NCBI GenBank assembly: GCA_020628645.1
Contig: JAHDES010000018.1
Location: 37,014-101,013 of the forward strand
DNA length: 64,000 nt
Direction of reading: 5' to 3'
Source: Saprospiraceae bacterium
Lineage (GTDB): Bacteria > Bacteroidota > Bacteroidia > Chitinophagales > Saprospiraceae
In this document: positions 17,145 through 25,391 of the stretch, piece after piece
Numbering within the stretch: position 1 is the stretch's first letter
Layout: every line of letters begins with the position of its first letter
The notes under the pieces: generated by a model
Databases searched by the model: none
What the model saw: the letters and a program-made list of their open reading frames with translations, nothing else
Told to the model about the DNA's origin: nothing
Made by a program: the position numbers and the translations under genes

Positions 17145-18029
17145 CTAAGAATACACTTCTCCTTTACATGCTTTTAAGGTATTCATCAATAAAGAGGTAA
17201 CGGTCATAGGTCCAACGCCTCCCGGTACAGGTGTAATCATACTCGATTTGGCTTCCACTCCCGCATAATCCACATCACCTGCCAAACGATAGCCGCGTTT
17301 TCTGGTGGCATCATCTACGCGATTGATTCCTACATCTATGATGACAGCTCCTTCTTTCACCATATCGGCAGTTACAAAGTTTGCACGACCAATAGCAGCA
17401 ACAATTATATCTGCTTTTAAAGTGTATTCTTGTAAGTTTTTAGTGCGACTATGGCATAAAATTACAGTAGCATTACCAGGTTTTGCTTTACGAGAAAGGA
17501 GAATACTAATGGGCGTTCCTACGATATTGGATCGGCCAATGACTACACAAGTTTTACCTTCTGTTTCAATATTGTAGCGATCCAACATTTGCATAATACC
17601 AAATGGAGTAGCTGGCAAATAAGAGGGAAGTCCTTGCGCCATTCGTCCGAAATTCATAGGATGAAATCCATCCACATCTTTCTTAGGATCAATGGCAAGG
17701 GTGATATTTTCTTCATTGATATGATTGGGCAATGGTAATTGAACGATAAAGCCGTCTACATCTTCATCGGTATTGAGTTCATGAATGATTTCAAGCAGTT
17801 CTTCTTCTGTGATAGAATCATCTTTTCGGATAAGGGTAGATTCAAAACCTACTTGTTCGCAAGAGCGCACTTTATTACGAACATAAACTTGACTCGCAGG
17901 ATTTGCTCCAACTAAAACGGCAGCTAAATGAGGAATTTTATGTCCTTGTTCTTTTAAGATTTTAACTTCGGCTGCAATTTCTTCTTTTATCGTTTCAGCC
18001 AATTGTTTGCCATCAATGATCGAACTCAT
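17145..18029 (-). CDS. folD: bifunctional methylenetetrahydrofolate dehydrogenase/cyclohydrolase FolD
   Basis: The 294-residue length is standard. FolD interconverts 5,10-methylene-THF, methenyl-THF and 10-formyl-THF with NADP. Visible signatures are the catalytic Tyr/Lys in YVRNKVRSCEQVGFES (~residue 50-65), GFIVQLPLP (~95), the Rossmann segment VVIGRSNIVGTPIS (~162) and the C-terminal PGGVGPMTVTSLLMNT. A near-consensus -7 box (TATTTTCG on the minus strand, 18054-18061) lies 24 bases upstream. It is monocistronic. Confidence 0.97.
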   Translation of the reverse strand: MSSIIDGKQLAETIKEEIAAEVKILKEQGHKIPHLAAVLVGANPASQVYVRNKVRSCEQVGFESTLIRKDDSITEEELLEIIHELNTDEDVDGFIVQLPLPNHINEENITLAIDPKKDVDGFHPMNFGRMAQGLPSYLPATPFGIMQMLDRYNIETEGKTCVVIGRSNIVGTPISILLSRKAKPGNATVILCHSRTKNLQEYTLKADIIVAAIGRANFVTADMVKEGAVIIDVGINRVDDATRKRGYRLAGDVDYAGVEAKSSMITPVPGGVGPMTVTSLLMNTLKACKGEVYS

Positions 18030-18123
18030 ATCATTTGAATTTTTGATTAAGCGCGAAAATAACTATTGCAATTCACATTTTAGAAACAAGCGACTTTTTA
18101 ATTTTAAATTTAGGCTTTAGCCT

Positions 18124-18987
18124 CTATAAATCAAAACGATTTAAGTTCATTTTTTCAATCAGCATAATTAACTTTTCTGCATAGCGTTTATCTGTCGCAT
18201 AACCAGCTTTACGTAAACCATGTGCCCAATCCTTATAGTTTTTTGTGCCTAATTTTTTTAAATGGCGATAACGCGATGCTTGCAATAATTCACTATGAGC
18301 GCGATAACTTTCCCAGGCATTTTGATAATTGCGAAAGAAATCTTTATGAGTATCATCTGTAAAATTAGAACAATGCCCTTTCTTACAGCGTTTTGAAAAG
18401 CATTTCATCCCAAAATGGTTATTATTTTGACGCGATAATCGACTACCTCCAGCATCACTTTCTAGTAAGCCTTGTGCGAGCGTAATACTGGCAGGAATAC
18501 CGTATTTCTTCATTTCTGCAATAGCTACTGAAGAGAAACGCTTGACGTATTGTTCGCAAGTGTTTTTTCGTCTTTCTACTTCAACTTCTGTAGTTCGATA
18601 CTTCTTTGTAAAATTATCTACTAAAACGGCACTAATATTTGAGAAATTATTAGCTGCTGGAGCAGAAGAAGATGGACTTGTGGTACTTATGGATTTAGAA
18701 GTTGTTTTTAAAATTGGTTTCTTTTCTTCTTTTTGTTTTAATATAGATGGTTCATTAGATTTTAAAGACATAGGTAAAGCTTTTGGAACAATATTTTCCT
18801 TAGGTGGGGTAGAGGCAGTTGGTGTTGCAAAGTTGTGAGATGACATCTGAATATTAAACGACAGATTATTATTCCAAACTAAATAAGTAATTAATAGAAT
18901 TAAACATACATCTAATACATGAATCTTAATTCTTCGTTTAGGAGTAGATAATGTGGTGGAGTTTCGGTCTAGTGCAAATTCAAACAT
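18124..18987 (-). CDS. glucosaminidase-domain protein with N-terminal membrane anchor
   Basis: The protein has a single transmembrane segment near its N-terminus (VCLILLITYLVW), a Ser/Lys/Pro-rich linker, and a C-terminal mannosyl-glycoprotein endo-beta-N-acetylglucosaminidase-like domain. The catalytic-type Glu lies in ITLAQGLLESDAGGSRL, followed by NNHFGMKC. Such enzymes (FlgJ/LytG type) cleave peptidoglycan glycan strands. I prefer the ATG at 18987 (MFEFALDRNS). The longer in-frame ATG at 19029 would add 14 residues encoded by the end of a dispersed palindromic repeat. The extra Cys residues around the motif (KCFSKRCKKGHC) are notable. Confidence 0.85.
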   Translation of the reverse strand: MFEFALDRNSTTLSTPKRRIKIHVLDVCLILLITYLVWNNNLSFNIQMSSHNFATPTASTPPKENIVPKALPMSLKSNEPSILKQKEEKKPILKTTSKSISTTSPSSSAPAANNFSNISAVLVDNFTKKYRTTEVEVERRKNTCEQYVKRFSSVAIAEMKKYGIPASITLAQGLLESDAGGSRLSRQNNNHFGMKCFSKRCKKGHCSNFTDDTHKDFFRNYQNAWESYRAHSELLQASRYRHLKKLGTKNYKDWAHGLRKAGYATDKRYAEKLIMLIEKMNLNRFDL

Positions 18988-19008
18988 GGGGATGTTATTT
19001 ATATTTAA

Positions 19009-19129
19009 TTCAAGTTGCGGATAATTCATTATAAAGCTTCATGCGTCATATTTTGATTCAAAACTTGCCTTTTAGGCTGTTTTTCTCAAAATTCTCCTTA
19101 CGAACCTTAAATCAACCGCAACTTAGGTT
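19009..19129. repeat. dispersed palindromic repeat, copy B
   Basis: Ends CAAGTTGCGG and CCGCAACTTAGG are inverted, and the whole is in opposite orientation to copy A. It shares GCGTCATATTT and AAATTCTCCTT with the reverse complement of copy A, but the hairpin between them differs. It overlaps the longer possible start of the glucosaminidase gene. Confidence 0.5.
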
Positions 19130-19294
19130 ATTTAAAACAAATTGTATTGCAAATTTAAAACAAAAAATGTTTTAATCAAGTTTTGAAACAAAAAAATGTT
19201 GAAAAATTGAAAAACAGTACAAATATTTCACTTAGTGTATTTTTTACACTACCTTTAAGACCAGATTATTTTTAAGTCAAAAGGACGCATATTT

Positions 19295-20164
19295 ATGATC
19301 TTAGTAGCAGATAGTGGCTCTACTAAAGCCGATTGGACATTGATTACATCATCTGGTAATCTCCAACATCTTAGTACAAGAGGGTTCAATCCTTTTTTCG
19401 ATTCCTCTTCCTTAATCGCAGATGTGTTAACGAATGCTTTTGCTGGTCAATTGGATACTGATGCTATTGAACAGGTGTTCTATTATGGAGCAGGTTGTTC
19501 AGATGAAGAAAAGTGTTTGATTGTTACAAAAGGATTAATGGAAGTTTGCCCTAATGCTCAAGTCGAGGTACATCATGATTTATTGGCGGCAGCACGAGCG
19601 ACTTGTGGCGATGAAGCTGGATTAGCTTGTATTATGGGAACGGGTTCCAATACTTGTCTTTATGACGGAAAAGATGTAGTAGATAATGTTACCAATCTTG
19701 GATTTTTGTTAGGAGATGAAGGTAGTGGTTCTTTTTTAGGTAAAATGCTAATTAGAGCTTACTATTATAGAGAATTACCAGAAGAATTAAAAATCAAATT
19801 TGAGAAAAGATACAAGATTACGCATCACCGTCAGATTTTAAATAAAATTTACGATGTTGAAAGTCCAAATGTATATTTAGCTTCATTTTCTCCTTTTTTG
19901 TCTGATAATAAAGACAATTTATTCATAAAAAAATTAGTTTCTGAAGCTTTTACCGAATTCATTAAACGACATATTCGTAAGTACCCCAATCACACCATTT
20001 TGCCTATTCATTTTGTTGGTTCAATAGCTTATTACTTTCAAGATATTCTTCAATTAGTTTTTGATGAAAGGGGAATGAAACTGGGGCGTATTGTTAAAAA
20101 ACCAATCCAAGCCTTGACACAATATCATTTCAGAAAATATCAAACAGAAATTTTGTCAAAATAG
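19295..20164 (+). CDS. BadF/BadG-type N-acetylglucosamine kinase
   Basis: This 289-residue ASKHA-fold kinase starts with the phosphate-1 motif MILVADSGSTKADWTLI, has the glycine-rich GTGSNTCLYDG near residue 119, NLGFLLGDEGSGSFLGKML (~133-151), and the C-terminal HFVGSIAYYF adenosine-type motif. The family phosphorylates N-acetylglucosamine and related amino sugars, often in murein recycling. This fits the nearby glucosaminidase, though that gene is divergent. The following pfkA has its own promoter box. Confidence 0.88.
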   Translation: MILVADSGSTKADWTLITSSGNLQHLSTRGFNPFFDSSSLIADVLTNAFAGQLDTDAIEQVFYYGAGCSDEEKCLIVTKGLMEVCPNAQVEVHHDLLAAARATCGDEAGLACIMGTGSNTCLYDGKDVVDNVTNLGFLLGDEGSGSFLGKMLIRAYYYRELPEELKIKFEKRYKITHHRQILNKIYDVESPNVYLASFSPFLSDNKDNLFIKKLVSEAFTEFIKRHIRKYPNHTILPIHFVGSIAYYFQDILQLVFDERGMKLGRIVKKPIQALTQYHFRKYQTEILSK

Positions 20165-20186
20165 CTATCATATTAGTACATTTTTA

Positions 20187-20194
20187 TATTTTTG
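20187..20194 (+). promoter_or_regulatory. pfkA promoter -7 box
   Basis: TATTTTTG matches TAnnTTTG, 49 bases before the pfkA ATG. Confidence 0.5.
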
Positions 20195-20243
20195 CCGACC
20201 AACCAAGTACCAAAACCTTTAAACAAACTATACGATCTATATT

Positions 20244-21227
20244 ATGAGCGCTGATATAAAACGTATTGCCGTATTTACTTCTGGAGGAGATGCACCAGGT
20301 ATGAACGCTGCAATTCGCGCCGTTGTCCGAACAGCTACTTATCATGATTTACATATCTATGGAATAAAGCGTGGGTATGAAGGAATGATTAAAGGGCAAA
20401 TCTCACGTTTAGAAACCAAAGATGTTGGAAATATTATCCATCGAGGAGGGACTATTCTTAAAACCGCTCGTTCCAAAGAATTTCATACTAAAAAAGGACG
20501 TAAACAAGCCTATGAAGCATTGGTCGCTCACGATATTGATGCCTGTGTTGCTATTGGAGGAAATGGTACATTCACGGGGGCTTCGGTCTTTAATAAAGAA
20601 TATGACATTCCATTTGTAGGTATTCCAGGTACTATAGATAATGACTTGTATGGTACAGATTTTACGATAGGATATGACACAGCGATCAATACAGCCATTG
20701 AAGCGGTTGATCGAATTCGCGATACCGCAGATTCCCACAATCGACTATTTTTTGTAGAAGTTATGGGACGACATGCTGGATTTATTGCACTAAGTACAGG
20801 TATTGGAAGCGGAGCTGCAAGTGTATTAGTGCCAGAACGATCCAAATCTATTGAGGATTTAATCTCCATGCTCAAAAAAGGAGCGAATCGTAAAAAATTA
20901 TTTAGTCTGGTCATTGTAGCAGAAGGAAATAAAATAGGAGGAGCTACAGAAATTGCCCAAAAAGTAAAAGAACAATTTGATTATTACGATTCAAAAGTAG
21001 CGATTATTGGTCATTTACAACGAGGAGGAGCGCCGTCTGGCTTTGATCGAGTTTTGGCTAGCCGATTAGGTTTCGGAGCGGTAGAAGCACTCATCAATGG
21101 CGAAAGTAATGTTATGATTGGGCTACAAAATAATGCAATTGCTTATACTCCTTTTAAAGCAGCCATATCAAAACACAAAGATTTAAATGAAGATTTATTA
21201 AAAATGGCTGAAATTTTAGCATTATAA
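20244..21227 (+). CDS. pfkA: 6-phosphofructokinase
   Basis: The 327-residue product is a standard-length PfkA, which phosphorylates fructose 6-phosphate in glycolysis. Visible motifs are TSGGDAPGMNAAIRA (residues ~12-26), the catalytic GIPGTIDND (~125-133), the substrate-binding EVMGRHAGF (~171) and GHLQRGGAPS (~252). In the ATP/Mg loop the usual GGDGS reads GGNGT, so the metal-linked Asp is Asn. Glycine is kept at the position that separates ATP- from PPi-dependent forms, so ATP is the likely donor. A 142-bp repeat family copy starts at the base after the stop codon. Confidence 0.95.
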   Translation: MSADIKRIAVFTSGGDAPGMNAAIRAVVRTATYHDLHIYGIKRGYEGMIKGQISRLETKDVGNIIHRGGTILKTARSKEFHTKKGRKQAYEALVAHDIDACVAIGGNGTFTGASVFNKEYDIPFVGIPGTIDNDLYGTDFTIGYDTAINTAIEAVDRIRDTADSHNRLFFVEVMGRHAGFIALSTGIGSGAASVLVPERSKSIEDLISMLKKGANRKKLFSLVIVAEGNKIGGATEIAQKVKEQFDYYDSKVAIIGHLQRGGAPSGFDRVLASRLGFGAVEALINGESNVMIGLQNNAIAYTPFKAAISKHKDLNEDLLKMAEILAL

Positions 21228-21406
21228 AATGAAACGAGCATGATATTTATTAATCATAAATAACACACAAGGGTATGATTAAAAAATATTATGTGAGAAC
21301 GCAGTGGTTACATGTGCGCAGAAATTCCCGCCTGTCATTATTCAATAATTTGTGGCGGACAGGTTTCTGCAAATTTTAACTACTGAAAAATTTTAAACAC
21401 ATGAAA
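21228..21406. repeat. dispersed repeat, copy 2, with a 37-bp hairpin insertion
   Basis: This matches 16905-17046 with a few substitutions but contains 37 extra bases in the central hairpin loop. The extra piece starts CCCGCCTGTC and ends GGCGGACAGG and can itself fold. The copy begins directly after the pfkA stop codon. Confidence 0.85.
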
Positions 21407-21748
21407 TCATTTCACTAACAATAATTTTGTATTTCAGCCTTCATTTCGTATATTTATTTGGTATTATATCAAAATGAACAACTTTTGTAAGCGATTGAGC
21501 TTCAATATATTCCCAAATTCGCACACCTTGACACACACTATATTTTACACTTTTTTAAACAAAAAGTGACCTCTTTATAATTCCTCGTCATATAGTCGTA
21601 ATCCCGAGCTAGATAGCTTCTCTATCAGCCCATGCGTATCTTATCTTTTTTATAAGAATCATAGCAAAAAAGAACTTATACCCATTCTAGATTTTTAATT
21701 AAATCTAGCAATTTTTCAACCATTATTTAGAACAAAATCAAAAGTGCA
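21407..21748 (+). other. 342-base leader region before the DUF937/OmpA gene
   Basis: No gene is visible. It starts AT-rich with promoter-like TATATTTATTTGG near 21449, then turns C-rich around 21500-21540. I see no recognisable RNA fold. It resembles in composition the long leader before the SprB-repeat gene. Confidence 0.35.
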
Positions 21749-23533
21749 ATGGCAATTAATTTATTAGAACTTTTACAAGATCAACTTAAAGGAAATTTTG
21801 TTGATCAAGCTGCAGACTTTCTTGGTGAAAGTAAAGCAGTGACCAATTCTGGTATTGGTGCCCTTCTTCCTACTATCTTAGGTAGTGTAATTGGAAAAGG
21901 TGCAACGGAATCAGGTGCTGGTCGATTAATCAATATGATAAATGACGGGAAACACGACGGAGGAATTTTCGATAACTTAGGTAGTATTTTTGGAGCAAAT
22001 GGTTCTTCCAGTACATTAATTAATGTAGGTACTAGTCTTTTATCTGCATTGATGGGAAGCAAACAAGGCGGTATCCTTGATATGATTACTTCCGCTACTG
22101 GCATGAGACGTAGCTCTTCTAACTCTTTAATGAGTATGTTAGCTCCTATGGTTATGGGAATGATCGGTAAATACGTACGTAACAAAGGACTAAATGCAGG
22201 TGGATTAATGAACCTTCTTTTAGGACAACGCAATCATGTTTCAAGCGCATTACCTGCTGGCATGGGCAGTCTTTTAGGCTTAGATAAAGTAAGTGCATCT
22301 ACTGGAGCAACTGCTTCTTCTACAAGTTCTTCTTCTCATTCTTCAGGAGGCGATTCTTCTGGTGGAGGTGGATGGTGGAAATGGTTGCTTGGAGCTTTAG
22401 CAGCTTTATTCTTACTAGGTTATTTTGGCTTCCGTACAGGTTGTGCTGCTGTAGACAATGCAGCTACTACAGTAAGCGATACGACTACAGGTGCTTTATC
22501 TTATACCAAAGACGCAGCAGGTAACTTAGTAGATGAAACAGGTAATGTGATCGCAAAAGCTGGAGAATTTACTACAAACGCAGCGGGTGAAGTAGTAGAT
22601 GCTACAGGAAATGTCATTTCTAAAGCTGGAGATGCTGTAAAAGGTGCATTTAATTATACGAAAGATGCAGCAGGTAACTTGGTAGATGAAACAGGTAATG
22701 TAATCGCAAAAGCTGGAGAATTCACCATGGATGCAGCAGGAAATGTAGTTGATGCTACAGGTAATGTCATTTCTAAAGCTGGTGAAGCAGTTGGAAATGC
22801 TGTTAACTACACTAAAGATGCAGCAGGAAACTTAGTAGATGGAACAGGTAAAGTAATTGCAAAAGCTGGTGAGTACACTATGGATGCAGGTGGTAAAGTT
22901 GTAGATGCTTCTGGTAAAGCAATTGATGGTATCACGACTACAGCAGGAAATGTAGCAGACAAAGCTGCTTCTTTAGGAACATCTGCTGTTAGCTTTTCAG
23001 AAGATGCTGCTGGTAACCTTGTTGACAAAACAGGTAAAGTAGTTTATAAAGCTGGAGAGTTCACTAAATCTGAAGAAGGATATTACATGGATAAAGAAGG
23101 AAACCGAATCGGCGAAATCTTAGGTAAAGTGAAAGATGCTGTAGCAGGTGCTGCTACTAAAACAGCAGATGCTTTCAAATCTACTTTCTCTAATATGTTC
23201 AAAAAAGACGGTGCTTCAGGATCAACGTATGAATTAACAAAAATTCAATTCAATCCTGAAAATCAGAAAATCTCTAACTACTCAAAAGCTGAAGTAGAAG
23301 GTCTTGCAGCAGCATTAAAAGCTGATTCAAACGCAAAGATTCAAGTGCAAGCATTTACTAATGACGGAGGCGGTGCCCTTAAAAATAAGGAGCTTTCTTC
23401 TATGCGTGCTTCTATCGTGAAAAACATGCTAGTTGCTTTAGGTGTTGATAAAGGACAAATTAGTTCTAAAGGAATGAGTGCGAAAGATGAAGCAAAAGCG
23501 GCTGCAAATAAAGTAGAAATTGTAGTGGAATAA
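21749..23533 (+). CDS. DUF937 - transmembrane - repeat - OmpA-like envelope protein
   Basis: The 594-residue protein has four parts. Residues 1-~165 are a DUF937-like domain (INLLELLQDQLKGNFVDQAA). A Ser/Gly linker leads to one transmembrane helix (WWKWLLGALAALFLLGYFGF, ~208-228). Then come about five tandem repeats of 'YTKDAAGNLVDETGNVIAKAGEFT' type (quoted units are near 24 residues), rich in Ala, Gly and Asn. The C-terminus (~490-594) is OmpA-like with the peptidoglycan-contacting Asp and Arg in FTNDGGG and SSMRASIVKNML. It likely spans from cytoplasm to cell wall. A T-run terminator follows. The gene is monocistronic. Confidence 0.8.
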   Translation: MAINLLELLQDQLKGNFVDQAADFLGESKAVTNSGIGALLPTILGSVIGKGATESGAGRLINMINDGKHDGGIFDNLGSIFGANGSSSTLINVGTSLLSALMGSKQGGILDMITSATGMRRSSSNSLMSMLAPMVMGMIGKYVRNKGLNAGGLMNLLLGQRNHVSSALPAGMGSLLGLDKVSASTGATASSTSSSSHSSGGDSSGGGGWWKWLLGALAALFLLGYFGFRTGCAAVDNAATTVSDTTTGALSYTKDAAGNLVDETGNVIAKAGEFTTNAAGEVVDATGNVISKAGDAVKGAFNYTKDAAGNLVDETGNVIAKAGEFTMDAAGNVVDATGNVISKAGEAVGNAVNYTKDAAGNLVDGTGKVIAKAGEYTMDAGGKVVDASGKAIDGITTTAGNVADKAASLGTSAVSFSEDAAGNLVDKTGKVVYKAGEFTKSEEGYYMDKEGNRIGEILGKVKDAVAGAATKTADAFKSTFSNMFKKDGASGSTYELTKIQFNPENQKISNYSKAEVEGLAAALKADSNAKIQVQAFTNDGGGALKNKELSSMRASIVKNMLVALGVDKGQISSKGMSAKDEAKAAANKVEIVVE

Positions 23534-23558
23534 TTTCCACACTCCAATCACCGATATT

Positions 23559-23592
23559 AAGAGTTGTCTATTCTTTAGGCAACTCTTTTTTT
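23559..23592 (+). terminator. intrinsic terminator
   Basis: AAGAGTTG (23559-23566) pairs with CAACTCTT (23580-23587), followed by a run of T to 23592; 26 bases after the DUF937/OmpA gene. Confidence 0.8.
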
Positions 23593-23660
23593 ATGATGTT
23601 GTAAGAAGAAATTCTAGTATACTTACTTTGGATAATATTTTTATCTTAGCGAAAAAAAAT

Positions 23661-25277
23661 ATGCGTTTTTCTTTTCCTCTCTTGATTGCAATTTCTGTTT
23701 CATTCTTCTTCCTTGCCTGTGGTGGTGAAACACAAGAAAATACCAGCAAAAAAAGTATCTTTCACTACAATCAACCCAACCCTATTACCTCCCTTGATCC
23801 CGTATTTGCCAAAAGTCAAAATAATATTTGGGCTTGTGATCATTTGTACAATCGCTTGGTGGAATTAGATGACAATTTGAATGTAATTCCTGCCATCGCT
23901 AAATCTTGGACCGTAAGTGATGATGGTTTAGTGTATACCTTTAATTTACGAGATGATATCTATTTTCATGATAATGATGCATTTCCAGATCAAAAAGGAC
24001 GACAACTAGTAGCAGAAGATGTGGTCTACAGCTTTAATCGCTTGATTGATCCAAAAGTAGCTTCTCCTGGGAGTTGGATTTTTCAAAATAAATTAGTAAC
24101 CAGTGAGCCATTCAAAGCAATTAGTCCAACTCAATTTGAATTACGATTAAAAGAAGCTTTTCGACCTATTTTAGGTATTTTAAGTATGCATTATTGTTCC
24201 ATCGTTCCAAAAGAAGCAGTAGATCAATATGGCGATCGCTTTCGCTCAAATCCTGTTGGTACTGGGCCATTTCAATTAAAAAAATGGCTCGAAAATCAGT
24301 CACTTTTTTTAGCTAAAAATCCTAATTATTTTGAAAAAGAAGGTAGTAGAACACTTCCATATCTAGATGGCGTACGCGTTAGTTTTATAGGTGATAAAAA
24401 GTCAGCTTTCTTAGAATTAATGGGCAATAAACTAGATTTAATTTCAGGTTTAGAATCTTCCTATACCAATGAACTTTTAAATGCAAATGGTAATTTAAAA
24501 GCTGATTTAAATTCAAAAATACAATTCTTAAAATCTCCTTTTTTAAATACGGAATACTTGGGCATCAATTTGAATTTAAATCAAGTCAATCCATTAGCTA
24601 AAAAGAAAGTTCGTCAAGCTTTAAACTATGGTTTTGATCGAAAATTAATGCTACAGAAATTGCGAAATAATGTTGGTACACCTGCCCAATCGGGTTTCGT
24701 ACCCAAAGGCCTACCTTCTTATTCTACAACTGTAAAAGGCTATTCTTATCAAATAGATAAAGCGCGTCAGTTGTTGGCAGAAGCGGGTTTCCCTAATGGA
24801 GAAGGACTTCCACGAATTGAATTATACACCAATAAAGACTATCTTGATTTATGTACATTTATCGTACGTCAATGGGAAGATTTGGGTATTAAGGTACAAA
24901 TTGAAGTATTAGAATCTGCCACATTACGCAATAAAATGACCAAAGGTGAAGTGCCTTTTTTCCGCGCTTCCTGGATTGCGGATTATCCAGATGAAGAAAG
25001 TTATTTCACTGTTTTTTATAGTAAAAATCCTGCGCCGCCCAATTATACTCGATTTAACAATGCTCAATTTGACGCACTTTATGAACAAGCATTACAAGAA
25101 AATGACGATCAAAAACGTCAGGCTATTTATCAGAAAATGGATCAATTGATTATCGAAGAAGCTCCTGTGATCTTCTTATTTTATGATGAAACAGCCCTAT
25201 TTGCCCAGAAAAATATAAAAGGATTGAGTAAAAATGCCCTAAATCTTTTAGCACTAAAACGAGTAAAGAAAGATTAG
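23661..25277 (+). CDS. peptide/nickel-type ABC transporter substrate-binding lipoprotein (SBP family 5)
   Basis: From the ATG at 23661 the product has 538 residues. It starts with a lipoprotein signal and lipobox (SFFFLACGG, Cys at residue 20). The body is a family 5 solute-binding protein: SWTVSDDGLVYTFNLRDDIY (~85-104), LVAEDVVYSFNRLIDP, NPVGTGPFQLKKW, and LRNKMTKGEVPFFRASWIADYPDEE-like C-terminal lobe. These proteins capture oligopeptides for OppBCDF/DppBCDF transporters. No permease or ATPase lies beside it, so it is an orphan here. An earlier in-frame start at 23628 would place extra residues before the signal peptide. Confidence 0.9.
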   Translation: MRFSFPLLIAISVSFFFLACGGETQENTSKKSIFHYNQPNPITSLDPVFAKSQNNIWACDHLYNRLVELDDNLNVIPAIAKSWTVSDDGLVYTFNLRDDIYFHDNDAFPDQKGRQLVAEDVVYSFNRLIDPKVASPGSWIFQNKLVTSEPFKAISPTQFELRLKEAFRPILGILSMHYCSIVPKEAVDQYGDRFRSNPVGTGPFQLKKWLENQSLFLAKNPNYFEKEGSRTLPYLDGVRVSFIGDKKSAFLELMGNKLDLISGLESSYTNELLNANGNLKADLNSKIQFLKSPFLNTEYLGINLNLNQVNPLAKKKVRQALNYGFDRKLMLQKLRNNVGTPAQSGFVPKGLPSYSTTVKGYSYQIDKARQLLAEAGFPNGEGLPRIELYTNKDYLDLCTFIVRQWEDLGIKVQIEVLESATLRNKMTKGEVPFFRASWIADYPDEESYFTVFYSKNPAPPNYTRFNNAQFDALYEQALQENDDQKRQAIYQKMDQLIIEEAPVIFLFYDETALFAQKNIKGLSKNALNLLALKRVKKD

Positions 25278-25391
25278 AAAGTGTTATATTACTATTAAAA
25301 TGACGTTTATTTGTAATTTTTCACGCCTAAATAATACTATAAAGGAGTGAAAAATCATTTAAGCTATGCTGCAAGTATAAATACGAATGTT

